Positions 18,008 through 24,536 of a stretch of 26,694 bases of DNA are shown in pieces (within the stretch, counting starts at the first letter, position 1; each line of letters begins with the position of its first letter). Source of the DNA: a virus; IMG/VR virus record IMGVR_UViG_3300030106_001964, positions 1 to 26,694 of that record; one strand, given 5' to 3'. The notes below the pieces were generated by a model. That model did no database searches and had not been told where the DNA came from. It saw only the letters and a list, made by a program, of their open reading frames with translations. Made by a program: the position numbers and the translations under genes.

Positions 18008-18210
18008 CTACAGTATTTTTATTAGTAATCTATCTTGGAAAGATACAACAAGAAAGCAACATGATGTTTGCTGATATTAATAGATGTAAATATTTTGCAG
18101 CTAGGGTAATGAAACAACCGGCAAACCCTACAACAAAACAAAGATATACAGCAATATGTAGACCGGTAGAAGTAGATTTAAATAATCCAAAGGTTAGAGT
18201 TTATAGGTGA
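18004..18210 (+). CDS. 68-aa protein with hydrophobic N-terminus and conserved Cys pair
   Basis: The start overlaps the previous stop as ATGA. Residues 1-12 (MTTVFLLVIYLG) are hydrophobic but short, either a weak membrane anchor or the first strand of a small fold. Two cysteines lie in the remainder (DINRCKYFAARVM and YTAICRPVEVD), a spacing I recall in small marine phage proteins found next to tail or lysis genes. Lack of positive residues before the hydrophobic stretch argues against a standard signal peptide. Function unknown. A partner role with the TM protein just upstream is possible because the two are translationally coupled. Confidence 0.55.
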   Translation: MTTVFLLVIYLGKIQQESNMMFADINRCKYFAARVMKQPANPTTKQRYTAICRPVEVDLNNPKVRVYR

Positions 18211-18222
18211 AAGGGTAAGAAC

Positions 18223-19389
18223 ATGGATAGAGATAAAGTTCAAAGGTATAAAGATTCTTTAAAATATTTTGAAGATTTAAAAAATTTACGAGAGAGAGAA
18301 GATTTAGATAGTTTATCAGATTTTTTTAGAAGTATGACAATTCGCCCTACATCAAAAGAATTAGAAAAACCTATTGCAATAGATGATAATATTGAAAGTC
18401 AATTAGAAAACACAGCAGGAGTAGGAAGAGAATTAACAGAAGAAGAACTATATCAAAACCTTTCACAACAACAACCAGAAGAAACAACTGTAGAAGATTT
18501 TGGTGGTGTTACAAAAGCTATAGAAGAAGCAAAACAAAGAACAACAGAAGAACCACAAGTTAATTTAGGTACAGAAATTGTTACACCAACTGAACAACAA
18601 ATAATTGATGCTAATACACCACGTTTAGGTGATGAAATAGATTTAATAAAAAAACGTGAGAGTGTAGGTGATACTAATTATTTGCAAGAAGGTAAAACAG
18701 AAACAGAAAATGTTGAAGAAAAAGATACAGATGCTACAACAAATTTGTTAACAGATGATTATTATAATACACAATATAGTATTGAAAAATTTAAAAAGTA
18801 TTATGATATTCACAATCCTTTATCTCTAAAAGGTCAAAAAACAAAACCTCGACAAGAAGAATGGAATAAAAAAACTTTAAAAAAATGGCAAACAACTAAA
18901 GTTACACCTATGGTAACAAATACTATTGATGCAATTTTTCCAGCATTTAAAAATGAATTAGAAAGACATGGTATTTATAGTAGAGATTTTGGAACAAAAT
19001 TAGCTATAACTGAAAGTGCTGCCGGTACAAATTTAATAGGATATAAAAATGGTAAGCCAGTAGATTTTGGAATGTTTCAAATAAATGCTAAAAATCTTAA
19101 TAAAATATTTAATACTGATGCATTTGAAAATTCTTTTAAAAAATATTGGGGACCAAACGCAGTAAAAGCTGTTGGAAATATATCGGCAGACCAGTTAAAA
19201 GAAATGTATAATAATGATCCACAAAAGTTTTTAGAAAAAATAACTAATGACCATAAATTAAATTTAGCTATCGCATTAGCAGGTGTTATTGTACCTAATT
19301 TAGATGCAAGAATGCCTAAAAAACAAGAAAAACAATCAGGAGGCATGATAGAATCAGACCCCTATAAAAAACAACCAAGATTTATATAA
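18223..19389 (+). CDS. Lytic transglycosylase/lysozyme-like protein with long acidic N-terminus
   Basis: This 388-aa protein has an AAGGG site upstream. Residues 1-180 are highly charged, Glu/Thr-rich and probably disordered. Residues 228-355 form a lysozyme-like domain: helix TNTIDAIFPAFKNELERHG, then LAITESAAGTNLIGYKNGK with Glu264 in the place of the catalytic acid, then VDFGMFQIN at 280-288. The E-S...G...D.G..QIN pattern is that of SLT-type transglycosylases acting on peptidoglycan. The end has SGGMIESDPY (372-381), related to ASGG motifs in the two ejection-type proteins upstream. No signal peptide or TM segment is seen, so it is more likely a virion-associated wall-opening protein than an exported endolysin. 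Enzyme family confidence is moderate. Confidence 0.65.
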   Translation: MDRDKVQRYKDSLKYFEDLKNLREREDLDSLSDFFRSMTIRPTSKELEKPIAIDDNIESQLENTAGVGRELTEEELYQNLSQQQPEETTVEDFGGVTKAIEEAKQRTTEEPQVNLGTEIVTPTEQQIIDANTPRLGDEIDLIKKRESVGDTNYLQEGKTETENVEEKDTDATTNLLTDDYYNTQYSIEKFKKYYDIHNPLSLKGQKTKPRQEEWNKKTLKKWQTTKVTPMVTNTIDAIFPAFKNELERHGIYSRDFGTKLAITESAAGTNLIGYKNGKPVDFGMFQINAKNLNKIFNTDAFENSFKKYWGPNAVKAVGNISADQLKEMYNNDPQKFLEKITNDHKLNLAIALAGVIVPNLDARMPKKQEKQSGGMIESDPYKKQPRFI

Positions 19390-19413
19390 TCCATTAAGAA
19401 TTAAGAGGCAAAC

Positions 19414-19860
19414 ATGGACCCAGTTACAGCATTTGGTGTGGCTACGACTGCATACAAAACGATTGTAGCAGGATTCAAAGTAGGTAAACAAGTAGAGAAC
19501 ATGTCTAAAGATCTAGGCAGGTGGATGGGTGCAATTCAAACAGTTAAAGAAGGGCACAACAAAAAGAAAAGTAGAATGTTTGGTTCTGTAGAGGAAGAAG
19601 CACTAGAAACATTTGCTATGAAGAAGAAAGCTATAGCAATGGAGAATGAGTTACGTAACTTTGTAAACCTAAACTATGGCCCTAATGCTTGGAATGAAGT
19701 CATACGAATACAAGCAGAGATAAGAAAGCAAAAGAAAGAAGCAGAACTAGAAGCTAAAAGAAAACAAAAACAAATGATAGAGAATACTATTATAGGTGGT
19801 CTTGTATTATTGTTTATCTTCTTTGTTGTTTATGTTGCTTACCTTGTTATGACTGTTTAA
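19414..19860 (+). CDS. C-terminally membrane-anchored coiled-coil phage protein
   Basis: This 148-aa protein has AAGAGG ahead of the ATG. The N-terminus MDPVTAFGVATTAYKTIVAG is amphipathic. The middle carries DLGRWMGAIQTVKEGHNKKK and GSVEEEALETFAMKKKAIAME, blocks I recognise from a protein widespread in marine phages and cyanophages. Residues 90-120 are a charged coil (AEIRKQKKEAELEAKRKQKQ). Residues 123-147 are a strong TM segment (IIGGLVLLFIFFVVYVAYLV), a tail-anchored topology. The last 54 bp overlap the oppositely transcribed terminase small subunit gene. Function is not known to me; location at the end of the virion/lysis block suggests an envelope-related role. Confidence 0.7.
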   Translation: MDPVTAFGVATTAYKTIVAGFKVGKQVENMSKDLGRWMGAIQTVKEGHNKKKSRMFGSVEEEALETFAMKKKAIAMENELRNFVNLNYGPNAWNEVIRIQAEIRKQKKEAELEAKRKQKQMIENTIIGGLVLLFIFFVVYVAYLVMTV

Positions 19861-20265
19861 AAACCCAGCTTTTTGTCCTACTTCAATAAAAAAATCTTTA
19901 CCTAATATTTTAGCACAATCAATTAAATCTTCTTTTAATTTATCTGGATCGGTTACGTCTTCCTTTTCATCTTGTGTTCCTCTAACTCTTGATAATAATT
20001 CTAATGCTTTGATAGCACTATTAGTATGACCATTCGCTTTTGCAAAATCATATTGTTTTTCTATTTCAGTAATAACATCTACATCAGTAGTTAGGTTTTG
20101 TTCGAGTTCAGTAATCCTTTCGATAACTTCCTCGTTTTGTAATAACCTATGCCCTTGTCGTGCTGCATGTTCTTTTGAATACCCAGCAGCCCTCGCAGCT
20201 TCAGAAGCATTCCTGTGTAGAATATACGACTGACAAAATCTTTCTTGTTGATCATTAAGTGCCAT
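19807..20265 (-). CDS. terS: Terminase small subunit
   Basis: This 152-aa protein begins MALNDQQERFCQSYILHRN and continues ASEAARAAGYSKEHAARQGH, LLQNEEVIERITEL. That is the DNA-binding helix-turn-helix and following helix of the Terminase_2-type small subunit, which recognises the packaging site and regulates the large ATPase/nuclease. A central helix (ITEIEKQYDFAKANGHTNSAIKALELLSRV) is the usual oligomerisation region, followed by an acidic tail. It is the last gene of the minus-strand operon and its 3' end overlaps the convergent plus-strand gene by 54 bp. The large subunit is not in the window, so the two terminase genes are not adjacent in the usual way on this side. Confidence 0.85.
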   Translation of the reverse strand: MALNDQQERFCQSYILHRNASEAARAAGYSKEHAARQGHRLLQNEEVIERITELEQNLTTDVDVITEIEKQYDFAKANGHTNSAIKALELLSRVRGTQDEKEDVTDPDKLKEDLIDCAKILGKDFFIEVGQKAGFLNSHNKVSNINNKEDKQ

Positions 20266-20290
20266 CCTTTATATACCTATAATTTTTATA

Positions 20291-20422
20291 TTACACTAAA
20301 TAATTATGTATTATAGCCCAACATTTATTAAAATTTTCTAAATCTTTTTCTGGAATATTATCTTTATATTTTTCAAAAAATTTTAACAACTCTTTATTTA
20401 TTTTATTTAAATCTTTATTCAT
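20291..20422 (-). CDS. 43-aa hypothetical mini-protein
   Basis: A 43-codon frame on the minus strand runs from ATG at 20422 to TAA at 20291. The product (MNKDLNKINKELLKFFEKYK, then DNIPEKDLENFNKCWAIIHNYLV) is an amphipathic helical peptide with one Cys. AGGT lies a short distance upstream, and the start overlaps the stop of another tiny frame as TAATG. It sits 25 bp before the terminase small subunit start and fills an otherwise empty gap. No family is recognised. A chance frame is possible in such AT-rich DNA. Confidence 0.45.
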   Translation of the reverse strand: MNKDLNKINKELLKFFEKYKDNIPEKDLENFNKCWAIIHNYLV

Positions 20423-20478
20423 TAGATACCTATAATGATTGCAATTATTATTAAATAACAAAATACTTCTATGTACAT
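20422..20478 (-). CDS. Tiny hydrophobic peptide frame (18 aa from ATG; 35 aa if a rare ATT start is used)
   Basis: From ATG at 20478 the frame reads MYIEVFCYLIIIAIIIGI and stops in the TAATG overlap with the 43-aa gene, the junction style used throughout this phage. Upstream in the same frame there is no other ATG/GTG/TTG before a stop. An ATT codon at 20529 does lie about 9 nt after AAGGA and would add a basic stretch (KKIIKLIYSKVKNIDS) in front of the membrane segment. Either form would be a single-TM peptide. Weak evidence; it could equally be non-coding. Confidence 0.25.
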   Translation of the reverse strand: MYIEVFCYLIIIAIIIGI

Positions 20479-20575
20479 TGAATCTATATTTTTAACTTTA
20501 GAATATATTAGTTTTATTATTTTCTTAATAAACTATTTTCCTTTGTCTATTTTTCTATTACAATAACTTATATAA

Positions 20576-20752
20576 TTATCTATAGTTACTCATCTCATAT
20601 TTTTCATATACTTTTTCTACTTCATTTAATTGTATTGTTTCTTCTTCTTTAATTGGATTATTATCTTCTATTACTTCTGAAGCATTGTGTGAAATTATAG
20701 CTATTATTAATACAATAACTATAATCCCTAATATTATAAAACCTTGTTTCAT
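20576..20752 (-). CDS. 58-aa single-TM mini-protein
   Basis: The start overlaps the stop of the 71-aa gene as ATGA, with AAGGAAGGAC upstream. Residues 1-20 are MKQGFIILGIIVIVLIIAII, a strong membrane or uncleaved signal-anchor segment. Acidic helical sequence follows (ASEVIEDNNPIKEEETIQLN, then EVEKVYEKYEMSNYR). The topology would place the charged tail in the periplasm if the N-terminus stays inside. It lies downstream of the holin in the same operon, so an accessory lysis role (antiholin or spanin-like) is plausible but not shown. It is shorter than common gene-calling cut-offs. Confidence 0.6.
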   Translation of the reverse strand: MKQGFIILGIIVIVLIIAIISHNASEVIEDNNPIKEEETIQLNEVEKVYEKYEMSNYR

Positions 20753-20964
20753 TTTGTTTGTCCTTCCTTTGGAAATTTTATTTTACTAAACCATTCTTCA
20801 TAACTCTTTGGTACCCATATATTATACTTAATACCAGAGCCATCATTGTCTTTACTTGTTGGACTGTTTTTAAACTTTAATCGCATTTGATTACACGAGT
20901 ATTGATTATACATATCCCATAGAGGTTTGTCTATACTAACTTCAACTACAAATTTTTTCTTCAC
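20749..20964 (-). CDS. 71-aa hypothetical protein (GTG start)
   Basis: The start codon is GTG, overlapping the holin stop as GTGA, with no clear ribosome-binding site, so translation is probably coupled to the holin. The sequence (MKKKFVVEVSIDKPLWDMYN, QYSCNQMRLKF, then GIKYNIWVPKSYEEWFSKIKF) suggests a small alpha/beta protein with two short strands near the start. There is no signal peptide or TM segment. It lies between the holin and a single-TM mini-protein. No family is recognised. Confidence 0.6.
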   Translation of the reverse strand: MKKKFVVEVSIDKPLWDMYNQYSCNQMRLKFKNSPTSKDNDGSGIKYNIWVPKSYEEWFSKIKFPKEGQTK

Positions 20965-21359
20965 TTTGTAATTTTTTTGTACTTCTCAAATGTACGTAGA
21001 CCACCAAGCCCTAGCATACCCATTAACACAGTCATTAAACTACCCATGTCAAACTCTGGCAATGGTGGTATTGTTGCACCAAATATTGCTGCAAAAAAAA
21101 TAATAAACGGAGCTAAAACAAAGTGCCACACCATTGCAACTCCACATCCCCAACCTATGAAGGGTCGCCAGCCGGCAACAAATATATTTCTAGATTGTGC
21201 TTCTGCTTTATTTATTTCTAATTGTCCTTTCGCTAATTCTTGTGCATGTTTCTCTGCCATTGTAGCGACTTCGTGAGCAAGTTTATTCTTTGCATCTTTA
21301 TCTTCTACAAACTTACCTATTAACTTTGTGGCAGGTCCTATTAAACCTAATAACGCCAT
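20961..21359 (-). CDS. Holin of the three-TM (GTA_holin_3TM) type
   Basis: This 132-aa protein has an N-terminal amphipathic/charged helix (residues 10-55, with ELAKGQLEINKAEAQS). The hallmark NIFVAGWRPFIGW at 58-70 follows. Hydrophobic segments lie at about 66-94 (GVAMVWHFVLAPFIIFFAAIFG) and 105-122 (MGSLMTVLMGMLGLGGLR), and the end is basic (FEKYKKITK). The (F)VAGWRPFIGW motif after a KAEA helix is diagnostic for the holin family first described in gene-transfer-agent release. It should form lesions in the cytoplasmic membrane at lysis. AAAGGA lies at the end of the upstream methyltransferase gene. No endolysin gene is adjacent on this strand. Confidence 0.85.
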   Translation of the reverse strand: MALLGLIGPATKLIGKFVEDKDAKNKLAHEVATMAEKHAQELAKGQLEINKAEAQSRNIFVAGWRPFIGWGCGVAMVWHFVLAPFIIFFAAIFGATIPPLPEFDMGSLMTVLMGMLGLGGLRTFEKYKKITK

Positions 21360-21360
21360 A

Positions 21361-22029
21361 TCATTTCCTTTCTATTGTTTTATATACTGTAAGTGATTGA
21401 GGGTTTTCTGCATCCTCATCTTTAATAATATCTAAACTATAATGAATATTTAAATGTGAATATTTATTATGTAACTTTAATAATTTTTCTTTCCAGTAAC
21501 TCGGTTGCTTTACATTAACATGTAAGTTTCTACCATCTTCAAATTTTTTTAAAGCTTTATAACAAGCTATGGTTACAAATACAAATTTTCTAGCATAAGA
21601 AAATATTTCATCAAGAATCCAGTCAACATCTTTTTCATCTATATGTTCTATAACATCTGTACAAATAACAGCATCATATTTTCCCTTTGGTAGTTTACTG
21701 TATTTTTCATATGCTGGATCATATAATGAGAAGTAATCTAACTGCCAAAGTTTTGACAAAGGTTTAGGTAAAACCTGTCCGTTCTCATCTATTGGCATCT
21801 CTTTATATTTCATGTCATCATATAACAATGCTTTGCCACAACCATAATCTAATAAACTTTTTACACCTTCAAGTAACATAAGCTTTGTTAATCTTTCTAT
21901 ATGAACAGCTAATGAAATACCATTAAAAAAAGCATTTCCTGGTCTATCTTTTAAACCTTTTGTATGTAGTATTTGATATTGTGTTACAAGTTCTTTGTAA
22001 TCTTGTGATGGATTTTCTCTATTGTACAT
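21361..22029 (-). CDS. Class I SAM-dependent methyltransferase
   Basis: This 222-aa protein has a Rossmann-type methyltransferase core. Motif I is SLLDYGCGKA at 58-67, YDPAYEKY at 103-110 is an acidic/aromatic region at the usual motif II place, and CTDVIEHI is at 123-130. The beta4 to alpha region continues with DVDWILDEIFSYARKFVFVTI. The DVIEH signature is that of small-molecule or glycan methyltransferases rather than DNA methyltransferases; there is no (D/N)PPY motif. Its start overlaps the end of the 767-aa sugar-transfer gene by 11 bp, so a role in methylating the same glycan product is the simplest reading. The substrate is not known. Confidence 0.75.
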   Translation of the reverse strand: MYNRENPSQDYKELVTQYQILHTKGLKDRPGNAFFNGISLAVHIERLTKLMLLEGVKSLLDYGCGKALLYDDMKYKEMPIDENGQVLPKPLSKLWQLDYFSLYDPAYEKYSKLPKGKYDAVICTDVIEHIDEKDVDWILDEIFSYARKFVFVTIACYKALKKFEDGRNLHVNVKQPSYWKEKLLKLHNKYSHLNIHYSLDIIKDEDAENPQSLTVYKTIERK

Positions 22030-24322
22030 TTAATAATTTCCTATAACTCGGTAAGGTTTGTCTCTTAACTGCCTGTTCCCAGATAGCAGAAACTAAACTA
22101 TTCTTACCATAAAAATGAAAGTTAATACCCATAGAACTATCAGCAAAAGTTTTTTCACAATCTTGTGCCATTGCTAATAACTCTCCTGTTGTCCAAAAAG
22201 ATTGTTCTTCAAGAGATACTTGAAAATACTTTGGTCTTTTAGGTTCATCATCAGCACCAGTAGTTTCTTTTTTCATAGCTTCTGTTGGTTCAGATGCTAA
22301 AGAACATTCAAAACCAAATAGATGAATAGATCTAAAACCTATAGTATGTAACATTCCTATTGCTCTCATAGCTGCACAAGTGCCACCAGTAATTAATGTA
22401 GCACCAGCAGGTAAACCAATATCATCTCTAATTTTAACTTGATTATTTCTGATAACTGTTTTACGTTCTTCATCATCTCGTAATGATTCTGAAAAGGCAT
22501 GCCATCCCCATATGTCAGCTTTCTTTTCTATAAGATAATTTGTAACAGAAGGATCAGTCATAGACGCAACTAAAAATTTTGTTTCTGGAACTATATCTTT
22601 TAATAAATCTTTTCTTTTTATTCCATGTGTACTTTCACCATCAATAGAACGAGGATCTAAAAGAATACAAGAGTTTGGTTTAATACCATTCTTTATTAAA
22701 TTAGGATAAGCATGTTTAACACATATAGTAAAAGCATTAGGATATTTTTTCATAGTTTCTTTTAATTCAGTATAATCCATGTTAGGCCCACCAGAAATAA
22801 CTATGGCATGCTCATCATGTATCCTACATTTATCTATAAATTTATTCTTGTCTATTAATTTTAAATTATCTTTAATATTATTTCTAATATAATCTTTTGG
22901 AACACAATCTCTTGGGTTCACTACAATAGGAACTCTTTTTAAATCAGCTGGAATATCATCTAATTTTTTATCATTAAGAAGAATCATTAAATGAGTAAAG
23001 CCACCATTTAAAACTTTATCACCGGAAGGTAAAATATTTTTTCTAATTTCTTTATTACCTTTTAAACTATCCCATACTTTATTAACACCTTGATATGCTT
23101 CATTAGGTTCTAGCTTATCATCATCTTGTCTGAAGTAATGGTCAAGCATAATGATAGGAGTTTTCTTTACACATTCATAATCATGAGCAACAGTTTTAAT
23201 ACTATTACCACCACCTATAAATGCCATATCAAACCACTCACCCTGATCTTTTAAGGTTTCTCTTGTATTACCTTTGTGTAATTCAAATATAAAATTTTTA
23301 TTTTTATTTTCTTTTACATGTTCTGCAAATTCTTTTAATCTATTTTGAACAGCTGATAATTTATTGTGTGCTTTACCATTAAACTCTTCAAGGTCAGTTT
23401 GAACTGTTGCATCTTCAAATAAATCATAACCATAATAAGTAAAGGTATTAGAATATTCAAATGCAGTTAATGCCATTTCAATAGCTCTTCCACCATTCCA
23501 TGTACCAGTTTCAATTACAGATGTTGGTTTATATTTTTTCATTATCTGTACAATTTGTTGATATCTATTTGGTTTAATGTCTGGCGATACATTATCTGAT
23601 AAAGGAAATACTCTGTCTCCTTTTTCATTTCTAATTGCAACTTTTGAAAAATCTGGATTACCTCTAAAGTGATAGAAGTAATCATAAATAGCTGGTACCT
23701 TTTCAATTTTCATACCATGTGCTTGATATATATTTAATAGTCTTTCTAAAACATAATAGTCATGCCACTCTCTATACTTTGTAACTTCTCCTAATATAAA
23801 AGCACCACGTAAATCAGCAAGAATATCTATGGCTGGTTGTTTATCTAAATTAAATGCCATAAAGAAAGGTTCTTCTGGATTATAAATAATATCTACTTTA
23901 TCATTTAACATAGATAAAATATTTTCTTTAGTTAATCTCTTTTGCAAATAAGAATCTATATCAATCCATATCAGCCAACCTGCCTGTTTATTTTTTTCAA
24001 TTAAAGAGAAAGCTTCTTCAGTTAAAGCAAAAACTTTATGACTCCATCTTAATGCATCTAACTTATCGTTGTATGCTATCTGTCCATTCTCTGTCCCATC
24101 ATGATCTTTATATCTTTCTAAAAAATCTTGGTGTTCTTTTACTTTATGTAAATCTTTATAAGTAAATTCTGGTAAAGAATAAGCATCTAATTTACAATCA
24201 TGATGATAACAAGTTAAATTAATACTGCTTTCTAAATTTTCTTTAATTGATTTTAATAAATGTATTCCTGTAGTTTTTAATAATGTTTCATTAAATGAAG
24301 TAACAAAATTAATCTTTGTCAT
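22019..24322 (-). CDS. Three-domain glycan-modification protein: glycosyltransferase-like + methyltransferase-like + DUF115/Maf-like
   Basis: I chose ATG 24322 (767 aa), with GGAG six bases upstream, over the in-frame TTG at 24334. Residues 1-225 resemble a family A glycosyltransferase: TKINFVTSFNE opening and WIDIDSYL at 119-126 with the Asp121-x-Asp123 metal motif. Residues 250-450 resemble class I methyltransferases of the Methyltransf_24 type: SVIETGTWNGGRA (268-280), YYGYDLFED (296-304), MAFIGGGN (366-373), IIMLDHYF (390-397). Residues 505-765 match DUF115/MptE-like proteins related to the Maf glycosyltransferases of flagellin glycosylation: AIVISGGPNMD (506-516), CVKHAYPNLIKNGIKPNS (534-551), LLDPRS, and GGTCAAMRAIGMLHTIGFRS (646-665). 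All domain calls are by eye. One chain carrying all three suggests stepwise building of a decorated sugar. Confidence 0.7.
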   Translation of the reverse strand: MTKINFVTSFNETLLKTTGIHLLKSIKENLESSINLTCYHHDCKLDAYSLPEFTYKDLHKVKEHQDFLERYKDHDGTENGQIAYNDKLDALRWSHKVFALTEEAFSLIEKNKQAGWLIWIDIDSYLQKRLTKENILSMLNDKVDIIYNPEEPFFMAFNLDKQPAIDILADLRGAFILGEVTKYREWHDYYVLERLLNIYQAHGMKIEKVPAIYDYFYHFRGNPDFSKVAIRNEKGDRVFPLSDNVSPDIKPNRYQQIVQIMKKYKPTSVIETGTWNGGRAIEMALTAFEYSNTFTYYGYDLFEDATVQTDLEEFNGKAHNKLSAVQNRLKEFAEHVKENKNKNFIFELHKGNTRETLKDQGEWFDMAFIGGGNSIKTVAHDYECVKKTPIIMLDHYFRQDDDKLEPNEAYQGVNKVWDSLKGNKEIRKNILPSGDKVLNGGFTHLMILLNDKKLDDIPADLKRVPIVVNPRDCVPKDYIRNNIKDNLKLIDKNKFIDKCRIHDEHAIVISGGPNMDYTELKETMKKYPNAFTICVKHAYPNLIKNGIKPNSCILLDPRSIDGESTHGIKRKDLLKDIVPETKFLVASMTDPSVTNYLIEKKADIWGWHAFSESLRDDEERKTVIRNNQVKIRDDIGLPAGATLITGGTCAAMRAIGMLHTIGFRSIHLFGFECSLASEPTEAMKKETTGADDEPKRPKYFQVSLEEQSFWTTGELLAMAQDCEKTFADSSMGINFHFYGKNSLVSAIWEQAVKRQTLPSYRKLLNVQ

Positions 24323-24536
24323 TAAAGTCTCCAAAGTTTTTTTCTAATCTTTCTAAAGCTTCCTCTGCTTCAGATAATTGTTTTAATAATACAACAGAAT
24401 CATCTACTATTTTTGGATGCTCTCCTATTGCTACTGGATTTTGAAAAGCTAAATCAAGTTGATACAATGCTTTAGTTCTTTCACCTTCATAGTAAGCCTG
24501 CATGGCTTTATATAAAGTATAATTTAATTTTCTCAT
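24309..24536 (-). CDS. 75-aa conserved small protein linking two sugar-transfer genes
   Basis: I chose the ATG at 24536, which overlaps the stop of the glycosyltransferase gene as ATGA. A longer in-frame start at 24587 lies inside that gene. The sequence MRKLNYTLYKAMQAYYEGER, then ALYQLDLAFQNPVAIGEHPK, VVLLKQLSEAEEALERLEKN is helical, resembling a TPR-like hairpin plus a coil. I recall similar short proteins with the YEGE and NPVAIGEH blocks beside glycosyltransferase-like genes in marine phages. It overlaps the next gene by 14 bp. It is plausibly an adaptor or chaperone for the enzymes on either side; no activity is evident. Confidence 0.6.
   Translation of the reverse strand: MRKLNYTLYKAMQAYYEGERTKALYQLDLAFQNPVAIGEHPKIVDDSVVLLKQLSEAEEALERLEKNFGDFNDKD

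Noticed and set aside
20479-20575. Possible coding frame between the 58-aa gene and the tiny hydrophobic frame
   Set aside because: An open stretch of about 17 codons exists but has no ATG, GTG or TTG start after the preceding stop.
20977-21276. 99-aa plus-strand frame opposite the holin
   Set aside because: Antisense shadow of a gene with a clear family motif; no ribosome-binding site or operon context.
24323-24334. TTG start four codons upstream of the 767-aa protein
   Set aside because: It would sit on the GGAG ribosome-binding site that is correctly spaced for ATG 24322.
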